A stretch of DNA of 64,000 nt, from positions 7,176,001 through 7,240,000 of the forward strand of contig NZ_CP023702.1 in NCBI RefSeq assembly GCF_008704555.1, given 5' to 3'. Under the pieces are notes generated by a model. That model searched no databases, was not told the DNA's origin, and saw only the letters and a list, made by a program, of their open reading frames with translations. The stretch is from Streptomyces nitrosporeus (GTDB lineage: Bacteria > Actinomycetota > Actinomycetes > Streptomycetales > Streptomycetaceae). Numbering within the stretch: position 1 is the stretch's first letter; the number at the start of each line of letters is the position of its first letter. The position numbers and the translations under genes were made by a program. Below are positions 32,939 through 41,874 of this stretch, one piece after another.

Positions 32939-35900
32939 TCACTTCAGGTACGTACCCGCCGTGCCGATCTTCCCCGGCGCGGCGTTCTTCCCGCCCAGGT
33001 CGAGGACGTACACCCGCAGGTTGCCCTTGCCCGGGGCCGCGACGGTGAGCTTGCCGCCGGTCACCACCTGGGTGTCCCCGGTGACGGCGTCCTTGTAGGT
33101 GCCGTTCGGGACACCGGAGTAGGTGGCGCCGCCCGAGACGGTCACCAGCGCGAAGCTGTCGGTGCCGCTCGCCGTGTCCGTGTAGCGGCGCTTGTACGCC
33201 ATCGATCCGGAGATGCCCTCGGTGGAGTACTGGCCCATCTGGAGCGCCGGGATCGCACGGCGGATCTGGTTGAGCCGCTGCACGTGCTTGACCAGCGGCT
33301 TGGACAGGGTGTCCGCGACGGCGCCGCTCGCCGAGGAGACCGTACCGAAGCCGGAGGCCTTGACGTCACCGGCGATGTGGTCGCCGAAATAGGCCCGTCC
33401 GGTCGTCTCCAGCGGGCAGGTGGGACCGCAGTCGATCTTCTTGCCCGCCTGGAACTCGATCTCCGAGCCGTAGTAGAGGGTGGGGATGCCGCGGAAGGTC
33501 CACATCAGCGACATGTTCTCCGCCCAGGCGTCGGTTCCGCCCGCGTACCGCTCACTGCTCTTGTTCGGGCCGTAGTCGTGGCTGTCGACGTACACGACGT
33601 TGTAGGTGGCGTCGTTGTAACTGTCGTCGGAGTCCTTGCCGTTGCCGTAGGCGTTGTTCGCGTCACCGAAGTTCATGTGCATACGCATGTCGATGACGTT
33701 CATCCCGGAGAACCGGCTGTGGTCCGGCGTGTGGTAGCTGTTGCCCTTCAGGAAGGCGTTGTCCGAGGTCGGCTGGGAGCCGGTGCCCTGCTGCTGCTCG
33801 TAGTCGTACATCTCCAGGGCGGCCTTCTTGTCGTCCGCGCTGTACTCCTTGCGCTCCTTCCAGGTGTAGAACTGCGCCGAGTGGTTGACCGAGCCGCGGT
33901 TCCACTTGTCGTTGACGAAGGCCGCCACCTCACCGAAGACGAAGAAGTTCTTCGCGGCCTCGGCGCCGAACTGCTGGGTGACACGGTCCTGGATCGCCGG
34001 CAGGAAGCGGCGGTTCCACGTGGTGCGGGGGATGTGCACGGCCGTGTCGACCCGGAATCCGTCGACGCCCATGTCGATGTACTTGTTGTAGGCGCCGATC
34101 AGGTAGTTCTGGACGGGCGCGCTCTCGGTGTCGAAGTCGGCCAGGTCGTCGTGGAGCCAGCAGCTCCGCGAGTCCTCGCCCTCCCAGTTGCCGATCCAGC
34201 AGTTGTGGTAGTACGCCTTCGGGAACATTCCCGAAGTGGGGCTGGGCCACTGGCAGTTGTAGATCCGGTATCCCTCGGGCGAGGTGTGCTGCGTGGGCGT
34301 GCCCCAGTTGACGCAGGTGTTGCCCGACGGCTCGGCGGTCGACCACAGGTCGCCGTTGTAGTACGACTTGCCGGACTTGGTCTCGACGGTCAGGCCGTCG
34401 TACTCGAAGCCGTCGTTCTTCTCGTCGTAGTACCAGCTCCACTGGGTGTCGCGGACCCCGTACACCGTCGGGGTGAACAGGCCCTTCGCGCCCCAGCGCG
34501 AGGAGTGGTTGTACACGACGTCCTGGTAGATCTTCATGCCCTTGGCGTGGGCCGCGTCGATCAGGTCCTGGTACGAGGCCCCGGCGGACTCCAGACGGGA
34601 GTCCACCTCGTAGAAGTCGTAGCCGTGGTAGCCGTGGTAGTCGTAGTCGGAGCGGTTCAGGACCACCGGGGTGATCCAGACGGCCGACATGCCGAGGCCC
34701 TTGATGTAGTCCAGCTTGTTGATCAGGCCCTTGAAGTCGCCCCGGAACATCGGGTCGTCGTTGGCCGCGTTGCCCGACTTCTGGTGCTGGTTGCCGCCCC
34801 GGTTGTTGGAGGCGTCACCGTCGTTGAAGCGGGCGGTGAGCACGAAGTAGATCGGGTCCTTGCGGGGGTCGGTGCCCAGCGGCTTCCCGGCGGCCGGCCC
34901 CGCCGGCTTCGTCCCGGTGGTGGCGGTCGCCGCCGCCGAGGCCGCCGAGACGTTCCCGGCCGCGTCGACGGCCCTGACCGTGTAGCTGTAGGCCGTCCTC
35001 TCCTCCAGCCCGGTGTCCGAGAACACCGTGGAGCCGACATCGCTGACGACCGTTCCCCTGGTACCGCCGGTCCGCGTCACCTGGTACTTCGTCACCCCGC
35101 GGTCGTCCGTGGACGGTTCCCAGGTGAGGACGACGGACACCCCGTCGGCGCTCGCGGAGACCTTCGGCGGGGCGCTCGGCGCCTCGGTGTCGGGGGTCTC
35201 GGCCGCGCACGGGTCCGCGGCGCCGGCGGTGACCTTCCTGTCCTTCACGGTGGTGACGCCCGCGGGGACGGTGTAGTCGGCCCCGTTGTTGTTGTCCCAG
35301 ATGCCGTTGCCGTTGTTGAACGCGGCCCGCAGCGAGGCCGCGGTGCCGAGGTCGACCGTCCTGCGCACCCAGCCGGTGCAGGCGGCCTCCATGCCGACAC
35401 CCGGTACGGCCGTCCAGCTGCCGCCCTTCGGCTGGTAGTGCAGGTTGACGGTGCTCCAGCCGACGGTGGTGGTCGAGTAGTAGACGTCGGCGGTGCCACC
35501 CGTACCGGGGGACGGGCTGGGGCTCGGGTCCGGGCCGGTGTCCGCGCACGGGTCGCTGTGGGCCACCACGCCGTCCTTGACCGTGATGGTGCCGGTGCCC
35601 AGGGCGTAGTTCTTACCGGAGTTGTTGTCCCAGACCCCGGAGCCGTCGTTGAAGGTGGCGGCCAGACCGGAAGCGCCGCCCAGGCTGACGGTCTTCTTCA
35701 CCCAGTCCGTGCAGGCGGCCTCCATCGCCACGCCGGGCACGGTGGTCCAGGAGCCGCCGTCGGGTGCGTAATGGAGCTTGTAGGCGGACCAGTTCCTGGT
35801 CTTCGTGTAGTAGAAGACGGTGGCGGTCGACTCCGAGGCTGCCACGGGCACGGCCTGTCCCGGGTCCGGAGCGCCGGGTACCGAAGTCAGGAGGCCCAGC

Positions 35901-35965
35901 GTCACGGTGGCGGCGAGGGCCGCCCCGAGAGGGCCTCTGAGCAGCCGTAGGCGGGTGCGTCTCAT
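32939..35965 (-). CDS. Secreted multidomain alpha-amylase (tandem CBM25-like modules, Fn3, GH13)
   Basis: The enzyme has 1008 residues. A signal peptide (LGAALAATVTLGLLTSVPGA) is followed by two tandem starch-binding modules (about 45-140 and 155-250; TVFYYTKTRNWSAYKLHYAP and VYYSTTTVGWSTVNLHYQPK), each with W-W-Y-rich CBM25-like motifs, and separated by a PSPSPSP linker. A fibronectin-III domain (~265-350) leads to the GH13 barrel. Its catalytic motifs are MKIYQDVVYNHSS, GVDGFRVDTAVHI (nucleophile Asp), FFVFGEVAAF (acid/base Glu) and VYVDSHDYG. A C-terminal beta domain closes the protein. It should bind granular starch and hydrolyse alpha-1,4-glucan. The upstream region carries an AT-rich inverted element. 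Confidence 0.94.
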   Translation of the reverse strand: MRRTRLRLLRGPLGAALAATVTLGLLTSVPGAPDPGQAVPVAASESTATVFYYTKTRNWSAYKLHYAPDGGSWTTVPGVAMEAACTDWVKKTVSLGGASGLAATFNDGSGVWDNNSGKNYALGTGTITVKDGVVAHSDPCADTGPDPSPSPSPGTGGTADVYYSTTTVGWSTVNLHYQPKGGSWTAVPGVGMEAACTGWVRRTVDLGTAASLRAAFNNGNGIWDNNNGADYTVPAGVTTVKDRKVTAGAADPCAAETPDTEAPSAPPKVSASADGVSVVLTWEPSTDDRGVTKYQVTRTGGTRGTVVSDVGSTVFSDTGLEERTAYSYTVRAVDAAGNVSAASAAATATTGTKPAGPAAGKPLGTDPRKDPIYFVLTARFNDGDASNNRGGNQHQKSGNAANDDPMFRGDFKGLINKLDYIKGLGMSAVWITPVVLNRSDYDYHGYHGYDFYEVDSRLESAGASYQDLIDAAHAKGMKIYQDVVYNHSSRWGAKGLFTPTVYGVRDTQWSWYYDEKNDGFEYDGLTVETKSGKSYYNGDLWSTAEPSGNTCVNWGTPTQHTSPEGYRIYNCQWPSPTSGMFPKAYYHNCWIGNWEGEDSRSCWLHDDLADFDTESAPVQNYLIGAYNKYIDMGVDGFRVDTAVHIPRTTWNRRFLPAIQDRVTQQFGAEAAKNFFVFGEVAAFVNDKWNRGSVNHSAQFYTWKERKEYSADDKKAALEMYDYEQQQGTGSQPTSDNAFLKGNSYHTPDHSRFSGMNVIDMRMHMNFGDANNAYGNGKDSDDSYNDATYNVVYVDSHDYGPNKSSERYAGGTDAWAENMSLMWTFRGIPTLYYGSEIEFQAGKKIDCGPTCPLETTGRAYFGDHIAGDVKASGFGTVSSASGAVADTLSKPLVKHVQRLNQIRRAIPALQMGQYSTEGISGSMAYKRRYTDTASGTDSFALVTVSGGATYSGVPNGTYKDAVTGDTQVVTGGKLTVAAPGKGNLRVYVLDLGGKNAAPGKIGTAGTYLK

Positions 35966-36148
35966 ACGTGTGTCACTCCAGGGGAGGGGCCGCGGGCGGG
36001 TGAACCGCGGCTGCCGTCAGCACAGCCGTCCGGCGGACGGCCGCGAGGATCCCGCCGGAGAACCCGGACGCGCCTCGGGGTTCGGGCGAGCAGTGCGCTC
36101 CGGACAGGGCAGAGGGCGAACCGGCCCGCAACCCCTGTCTGAAGGTTG

Positions 36149-36164
36149 CTGAAAACTTTTGCAG
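36149..36164 (-). promoter_or_regulatory. AT-rich operator candidate upstream of alpha-amylase
   Basis: CTGAAAACTTTTGCAG is an almost symmetrical element (CTG-AAAA-C-TTTT-CAG with one extra base), the most AT-rich spot in the region. It lies about 185 bases before the amylase start. Streptomyces amylase genes are typically repressed by a LacI-type MalR/Reg1 through TGCAA-containing sites; whether this is one needs testing. Confidence 0.4.
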
Positions 36165-36274
36165 GCAGAAAGTTACCGGTGCATGACAGGGGCGTAAAGG
36201 GGTGTGACCGGGTCCGTTCCCGCCCGTTCCGGCCGTTCGCCCCGGTCGCGTCCCGTGCTCCGGATCCCGTGCCC

Positions 36275-36313
36275 GGCTGTCCGTCCCGGCTGTCCGTCCC
36301 GGCTGTCCGTCCC
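36275..36313 (+). repeat. Three exact 13-base tandem repeats
   Basis: The unit GGCTGTCCGTCCC is repeated three times without change. It is followed, up to about 36405, by four degenerate copies of an 18-20-base unit of the type CGAACCCGCGAGGAACCG / CGGACGGGCGCGAGGAACCG. These are simple intergenic minisatellites. Confidence 0.75.
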
Positions 36314-36738
36314 GGAGTGCGCGAACCCGCGAGAAACCGCGAACCCGCGAGGAACCGCGGACGGGCACGAGGAATCGCGGACGGGCGCGAGGAACCGCCG
36401 GCGGACACAGGGCCGCCCGTGGGGCGAGGGGGCGCGCCGGAAGCGGTCACCGGGGAACGGGCGCGGCTGCCGGCCGGACACGGCGGAGAGGTGGCGCAGG
36501 AACCGGGCGTGGAGCCCTGGGCGGAGACGCGCCGGATCCTCCCGGGGCGGACAGGGGCCGTTGCCGGCCCCTCGCCCGCGGCGGACGGTTCACGGCCCGG
36601 GGTCCCGTGGGGGAGCGAACCGTTCCGGACCGGCGAGCCGTACCCGCTCCGCGCGTCGGTGCCGGTGCCCGCCCGCGCCGGTTCTCCGGTTCCGGGACCG
36701 GTCGGCGCCCCGGACGGCGGACCGTCCGGGGCGGTACG

Positions 36739-37776
36739 TCAGCCGCCGGGCGGCGGCGCGGTGCTGGCCCGGACCACCAGCCGGGTCGGGACCAGGGTGG
36801 TGCCGCGTTCCGCCGTCTCGTTGCGGATCTGCCGCAGGACGCCGTCCACGCACAGCCGTCCGACCTCGGCGAAATCCTGGTGGACGGTGGTCAGGGGTGG
36901 GAAGAACGAGGCGGCCTCGGGGATGTCGTCGAAGCCCACGACGCTGACCTCCTCGGGCACACGCCTGCCCTGCTCGTGCAGGGCCCGGAGGATGCCCAGC
37001 GCCATCTGGTCGTTGGCCGCGAAGACGGCGGTGCACGAGGGGTCGGCGGCCAGGGCGAGACCGGCCTCGTACCCCGAGTCCGCCGTCCAATCGCCGCTCA
37101 CCACCGGCGGGACCGGACAGCCCGCTTCCTCCAGGGTCAGCCGCCATGCCTCGGCGCGGCGCTGCGCGGCGAACGACTCCGCGGGGCCCGCCACATGGAC
37201 CACGCTGCGGTGGCCCAGGTCCAGGAGGTGCCGCACGGCGGCCCTGGCGCCACCGGACTGGTCGGTGTCCACGACGCTGTAACGGTCGCCCGCGTCCGAG
37301 TCGGCCACCACGACATGGGTGTGCGGCGGCAGCGATATGGCGGCGTCCAGGAGGCGGACCTCCATGATCACGATCATACCGTCCACCACCTGCTCCCCGA
37401 GCACGGTCACGGCCCCGCGGACCCCGGTGCTGGTGGGCGTCGCGACGGGAAGCAGCGTGATGGCGTAGCCCTCGTCCGCCGCCGAGGCCGAAATGGCCTC
37501 CAGGGTCCGGACGTTGCCCGTGGTGGCCAGGGTGAACAGGACGACGCCCAGGGTGCGGAACCTTCCGCTCTTGAGGGCCCGCGCGGCACTGTTGGGCCGG
37601 TAGTTCAGCTCCTGCATGGCGGACAGGACCCGGCGGCGGGTCTCCTCGGTGACCGAGGAGTGCCCGTTGGACACACGGGAGACCGTCTGCGAGGAGACCC
37701 CGGCCAGGCGTGCCACGTCGGCCATGGAGGCTTCCCTGCGCGGGGGCCGCTCCATGGCCTGCTCCGGTCCGTGCAC
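36739..37776 (-). CDS. LacI family transcriptional regulator of the GH42/ABC operon
   Basis: The 345-residue protein has the LacI helix-turn-helix and hinge: MADVARLAGVSSQTVSRVSN, then RRRVLSAMQELNYRPNSAAR ALKSG, and a periplasmic-binding-type sensor domain (SCTAVFAANDQMALGILRAL and VSVVGFDDIPEAASFFPPLT). GTG 37776 has GGAGGC upstream and gives a short N-terminal extension of about 17 residues before the DNA-binding domain. It is divergent from the sugar ABC/beta-galactosidase operon, whose promoter overlaps a LacI-type palindrome; it is the likely repressor. Confidence 0.94.
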   Translation of the reverse strand: MHGPEQAMERPPRREASMADVARLAGVSSQTVSRVSNGHSSVTEETRRRVLSAMQELNYRPNSAARALKSGRFRTLGVVLFTLATTGNVRTLEAISASAADEGYAITLLPVATPTSTGVRGAVTVLGEQVVDGMIVIMEVRLLDAAISLPPHTHVVVADSDAGDRYSVVDTDQSGGARAAVRHLLDLGHRSVVHVAGPAESFAAQRRAEAWRLTLEEAGCPVPPVVSGDWTADSGYEAGLALAADPSCTAVFAANDQMALGILRALHEQGRRVPEEVSVVGFDDIPEAASFFPPLTTVHQDFAEVGRLCVDGVLRQIRNETAERGTTLVPTRLVVRASTAPPPGG

Positions 37777-38098
37777 TTCGCCGCCTCCGTTGTGGTTCAG
37801 GGTGGGCCCTTCGTCGTGTGGGGGTGTGTGACCCGGCCGCCGGGAGCGGCCGTTCCCGCGGTCCCGGCCGCTTCCCGCTCGCTCCGGCCGGACGGGCGCG
37901 GCATACGCACCGCCGGGCCGGGCGGGTGGATCACCGGCATTCTTACCACCTCCAAGCCCTGCCCGCCGACCTGCCCGCCGGGCGGCCGCGCGCCGCCGGA
38001 AACCGTTCCGCCGCCGGTGCCGGAAGCCGCCCCCGCCCCCGCGTCGGACGGCGCTGTGGTCCGTACCAACTCCCTTACGGAGAGCGGGAGGACTCGCC

Positions 38099-38128
38099 TT
38101 GACGCTGCGCCGAAGAGGCGTGTAGACA
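38099..38128 (+). promoter_or_regulatory. Promoter of the sugar ABC/GH42 operon
   Basis: TTGACG (38099-38104) and TAGACA (38123-38128) are 18 bases apart. The predicted transcription start near 38135 lies just before the LacI-type operator. Confidence 0.6.
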
Positions 38129-38144
38129 TCACCTCACCGATCTT

Positions 38145-38158
38145 TGTTTACGTAAACA
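38145..38158. promoter_or_regulatory. LacI-type operator TGTTTACGTAAACA
   Basis: A perfect 14-base palindrome with the central CG characteristic of LacI/GalR sites sits about 10-24 bases downstream of the predicted transcription start of the ABC operon. It is therefore well placed to block transcription. Confidence 0.75.
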
Positions 38159-38249
38159 TCGATCGGTTCCGTAAGCACAGCGCCTCCACGATGTCCGGTG
38201 TCCCCCTCCGGCCGGGGCGATGCCCGACGCCGGACCAGGAGGAGTACCC

Positions 38250-39170
38250 ATGACGGCCGTTACGCCGCTCACGACCGGACGCCGCCCACCAGCGAAAGGG
38301 CCCGGGTCCCGGCGGGCATGGACCGGGTGGGCCTTCGTCGGCCCGTTCATGGCCGTGTTCGCCCTGGTCTTCCTCGCCCCGATCGCCTACTCCCTCTATC
38401 TGAGCTTCTTCCGCGACCAGTTGGTGGGCGGCACCTCGTTCGTCGGCCTGGACAACTTCCGGCGGGTCCTCGAGGACGAGCAGTTCTGGGCGGCGGTGGG
38501 CCGGGTGGCGGTCTTCCTCGCGGTCCAGGTGCCCGTGATGCTCGGACTCGCCCTGCTCGTCGCCCTGGCGCTCGACAGCGGCAGGCTCTACGGGAAGAGC
38601 TTCTTCCGGATCTCCGTCTTCCTGCCGTACGCCGTACCCGCCGTCGTCGCGACCCTGATGTGGGGCTTCATCTACGGCACCCGCTTCGGACTGGTGGGGA
38701 ACATCAACGACACCTTCGGCGTGTCGCTGCCCGACCCGCTCTCACCCTCCCTGGTGCTCGCCGGCATCGGCAACATCGTCACCTGGGAGTTCATCGGCTA
38801 CAACATGCTGATCTTCTACTCGGCACTGCGCGTCGTCCCCAAGGCCCTCTACGAGGCCGCCGAGATCGACGGTGCGGGACAGTGGCGGGTCATCACCGCC
38901 GTGAAGATCCCCGCGATCCGCGGGGCCCTGGTGATCGCGACGATCTTCTCCGTGATCGGCAGCTTCCAGCTGTTCAACGAGCCCAGCATCCTGCGGAGCC
39001 TGGCGCCCAACGCGATCACGACCTACTTCACGCCCAACCTCTACACCTTCACGCTGTCCTTCTCCGGCAGGCAGCAGAACTACGCGGCCACGGTCTCCCT
39101 CGTCATGGGCGTCGTCACGATGATCATCGCGTACGCGGTCCAGCTGCGCGGCATGCGAAAGGAGGCGTGA
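38250..39170 (+). CDS. Sugar ABC transporter permease, MalF type
   Basis: The 306-residue membrane protein has six predicted helices and the EAA loop EAAEIDGAGQWRVITAVKIP. AGGAGG seven bases before ATG 38250 fixes the start. It is the first gene of the LacI-controlled operon and is followed after three bases by the second permease. Confidence 0.95.
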   Translation: MTAVTPLTTGRRPPAKGPGSRRAWTGWAFVGPFMAVFALVFLAPIAYSLYLSFFRDQLVGGTSFVGLDNFRRVLEDEQFWAAVGRVAVFLAVQVPVMLGLALLVALALDSGRLYGKSFFRISVFLPYAVPAVVATLMWGFIYGTRFGLVGNINDTFGVSLPDPLSPSLVLAGIGNIVTWEFIGYNMLIFYSALRVVPKALYEAAEIDGAGQWRVITAVKIPAIRGALVIATIFSVIGSFQLFNEPSILRSLAPNAITTYFTPNLYTFTLSFSGRQQNYAATVSLVMGVVTMIIAYAVQLRGMRKEA

Positions 39171-39173
39171 GCG

Positions 39174-40103
39174 ATGGGCACACCTTCGTACACCGACGGG
39201 CCGGCCGGCCACCGCACCCCGCCGGCCCGGGGAGTCCCGCGCCGGCGCCACTTTGCCGACCGGCCGCGCCGCAGCGTCCTGCTCACCGCGCTGATGGGCC
39301 TGACCGCGCTCTACGCACTCCTGCCGCTGGCCTGGCTCGTCATCAACGCCACCAAGACGCAGAAAAGCCTCCTCGACTCCTTCGGTCTCTGGTTCAGCGG
39401 GGACTTCGCCCTCTGGGACAACATCACCCAGACCCTCACCTACGACGACGGCATCTTCGTCCGCTGGTTCCTCAACACCCTGCTGTACGTGGTCGCGGGG
39501 GCCGGCGGGGCCACCTTCCTCGCCGTTCTGGGCGGCTACGGCCTGGCCAAGTTCGACTTCCCGGGCAAGCGCGCCGTGTTCGCCACCGTCATCGGAGCGG
39601 TGGCCGTCCCCGCCACCGCGCTGGCCGTCCCCACCTTCCTCATGTTCAGCAAGGCGGGGCTCACCGACACACCGTGGGCCGTCGTCGTCCCCTCCCTCGT
39701 CTCGCCGTTCGGCCTCTACCTCATGTGGGTGTTCGCCGCCGAGGCCGTCCCCGCCGAACTGCTGGAAGCGGCCCGGGTGGACGGCTCCGGGGAACTGCGG
39801 ACGTTCTTCCAGGTCGCGCTCCCGCTGCTCACCCCCGGCATCGTGACCGTCCTGCTGTTCACCATGGTGCAGACCTGGAACAACTACTTCCTGCCCCTGA
39901 TCATGCTCAAGGACCCGGACTGGTACCCGCTGACCCTCGGCCTGAACGCCTGGAACGAGCAGGCGTCCACCGCGGGCGGCCACGCCGTCTTCAACCTGGT
40001 CATCACGGGCTCCCTGCTGACGATCGTGCCGCTGGTCGCCGCCTTCCTGCTGCTCCAGCGCTACTGGCGGTCCGGGCTGGCGGCGGGCAGCGTCAAGGGA
40101 TGA
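39174..40103 (+). CDS. Sugar ABC transporter permease, MalG type
   Basis: The 309-residue second permease has the coupling motif LLEAARVDGSGELRTFFQVA and typical MalG ends (VQTWNNYFLPLIMLKDPDWY). There is no ATPase gene in the operon; a shared MsiK-type ATPase would be required. Confidence 0.95.
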   Translation: MGTPSYTDGPAGHRTPPARGVPRRRHFADRPRRSVLLTALMGLTALYALLPLAWLVINATKTQKSLLDSFGLWFSGDFALWDNITQTLTYDDGIFVRWFLNTLLYVVAGAGGATFLAVLGGYGLAKFDFPGKRAVFATVIGAVAVPATALAVPTFLMFSKAGLTDTPWAVVVPSLVSPFGLYLMWVFAAEAVPAELLEAARVDGSGELRTFFQVALPLLTPGIVTVLLFTMVQTWNNYFLPLIMLKDPDWYPLTLGLNAWNEQASTAGGHAVFNLVITGSLLTIVPLVAAFLLLQRYWRSGLAAGSVKG

Positions 40104-40265
40104 CCGCCCCGCACCCGGCCGCACCGGCCACCGCGACTCCGTGCCCCGGGGCGGGTCCGCCCAGCCCCGGCCGGCGCGGCGCCCCACCCCCTCCACCGTC
40201 CCCGCCGTGCGCGGGAACGGCCGGACGGTCTGCGTACCACCCCCATCACAACGGAGTAGAGCGAT

Positions 40266-41606
40266 ATGAGAACCATGACCAGACGCGCGATGCGTGGCGT
40301 CGGCCTGCTGTGTGCGGCCGCGCTGAGCCTCACCGCGTGCGGATCCTCCGAGGAATCCGGTTCGGACAAGGCCGTATCGACGGGTGAGCTGCGGACGGCC
40401 CTCAAGAAGGGCGGCTCGATCACGGTGTGGGCCTGGGAACCGACGCTGGAGAAGGTGGTCGACGACTTCGAGAAGAAGTACCCCGAGGTCGAGGTGAAGC
40501 TGGTCAACGCCGGTACCGGCAACGACCAGTACACCGCCCTGCAGAACGCCGTACAGGCCGGCTCCGGGGTACCGGACGTCGCGCAGATCGAGTACTACGC
40601 CCTCGGCCAGTTCGCCCTGGGCGAGTCCCTCGAAGACCTGAGCCGCTACGGCGCCGACCAGTTCAAGAACGCCTACTCGACCGGGCCGTGGAGCGCGGTC
40701 ACCGCCGAGGACGCCGTCTACGCGCTGCCCATGGACTCGGGCCCGATGGCGCTCTTCTACAACAAGAAGGTGCTCGACAAGCACCGGATCGCCGTTCCCA
40801 CCACCTGGGACGAATACCTGGAGGCGGCCCGTGCCCTGCACGCGGCCGACCCGAAGGCATACATAGCCAACGACACCGGTGACGCGGGGTTCACCACCAG
40901 CATGATCTGGCAGGCCGGCGGCACCCCGTTCAAGAACACCGGCACCGACGTGACCGTCGACCTCACCGGCGACAAGGGCGTCACCGCCTTCACCGAGGTA
41001 TGGCAGAAGCTGCTCGACGAGAAGCTCCTGGCCCCCGTCACCAACTGGAGCGACGAGTGGTACAAGGGGCTGGCGGACGGCACCATCGCCACCCTCGCCA
41101 CCGGCGCCTGGATGCCCGCCAACTTCGTCTCGGGCGTCGAGTCCGCCGCCGGTGACTGGCGCGCGGCCGCGCTCCCGCAGTGGGAGAAGGGCGCCGAGGT
41201 CAGCTCCGAGAACGGCGGCAGCTCCCTCGCGGTGATGAAGGCGGGCAAGAACAAGGACCTGGCCTACGCCTTCAACGAGTACGCCAACCACTCCGAGGGC
41301 GTCCAGGCCCGCATCGAGGCCGGGGCCTTCCCCGCCACCACCGCGGACCTGGCCTCCCCGACCTTCCTCGACACCGCCTTCCCGTACTTCGGCGGCCAGA
41401 AGGCGAACGAGATCTTCGCCCGGTCCGCCAACCAGGTGCCGGAGGGCTGGTCCTACCTGCCCTACCAGGTGTACGCGAACTCCGTCTTCAACGACTCCGT
41501 CGGCAAGGCATACGTCTCCGGCACCACGCTGGCCGACGGGCTGAAGGCGTGGCAGAAGGCAGCCGTCGACTACGGCACGGACCAGGGCTTCGACGTCAAC
41601 AAGTGA
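40266..41606 (+). CDS. Sugar-binding lipoprotein of ABC transporter
   Basis: The 446-residue family-1 solute-binding protein has a lipoprotein signal (RAMRGVGLLCAAALSLTACG, lipobox LTAC). Its mature part starts with an SITVWAWEPTLEKVVDDFEK sugar-binding fold and continues to MALFYNKKVLDKHRIAVPTT. GGAG is nine bases before ATG 40266. Unusually for such operons it lies third, after both permeases. Given the GH42 enzyme that follows, the ligand is likely a beta-galactoside or galacto-oligosaccharide. Confidence 0.95.
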   Translation: MRTMTRRAMRGVGLLCAAALSLTACGSSEESGSDKAVSTGELRTALKKGGSITVWAWEPTLEKVVDDFEKKYPEVEVKLVNAGTGNDQYTALQNAVQAGSGVPDVAQIEYYALGQFALGESLEDLSRYGADQFKNAYSTGPWSAVTAEDAVYALPMDSGPMALFYNKKVLDKHRIAVPTTWDEYLEAARALHAADPKAYIANDTGDAGFTTSMIWQAGGTPFKNTGTDVTVDLTGDKGVTAFTEVWQKLLDEKLLAPVTNWSDEWYKGLADGTIATLATGAWMPANFVSGVESAAGDWRAAALPQWEKGAEVSSENGGSSLAVMKAGKNKDLAYAFNEYANHSEGVQARIEAGAFPATTADLASPTFLDTAFPYFGGQKANEIFARSANQVPEGWSYLPYQVYANSVFNDSVGKAYVSGTTLADGLKAWQKAAVDYGTDQGFDVNK

Positions 41607-41874
41607 CGTCCGGCCACTGAACCGGCGCAGGGCGCCCCCGTTCGACGGGTGACCGCCCTGCGCCGTCCCGCACCCCGGGGCCGCCCCGGCCCGCCCCGGC
41701 GGACGTACGGCACCCCGCCGCGTCACCGGAACGCCCGCGTGTCCCCGGCGGTTTCGCCCAGAGCGCCCCGCCCCGCCCCCGCGGACGCGTACCTCGCCCC
41801 ACGGCGCACCGCGCCCGGCGCCGCACGCCCCGCCGGGGCCCGCGGGACAGCCCTTCGTATCCGAGAGGATCATC

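Larger units (their letters stand above)
35966..36738. other. Long non-coding region with tandem repeats between amylase and LacI genes
   Basis: The 773-base region has open frames only of Arg/Pro/Gly-rich random type. It contains the amylase control region (36149-36164) and several short tandem repeats (36275-36405). I see no gene or structured RNA that I can defend. Confidence 0.6.

Noticed and set aside
32129..35950. Very long plus-strand open frame (over 1200 codons)
   Set aside because: It is antisense to the alpha-amylase gene and its translation is Val/Arg/Gly/His-rich without any domain. High GC with strong third-position bias produces such shadows.
36275..36405. Repeats considered as a CRISPR array
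   Set aside because: The units are 13-20 bases, directly adjacent and without unique spacers, and there are no cas genes. They are simple tandem repeats.
35962..36450. 162-codon minus-strand ORF upstream of the amylase
   Set aside because: It covers tandem repeats and the putative amylase control region, and its translation is Arg/Pro/Gly-rich.
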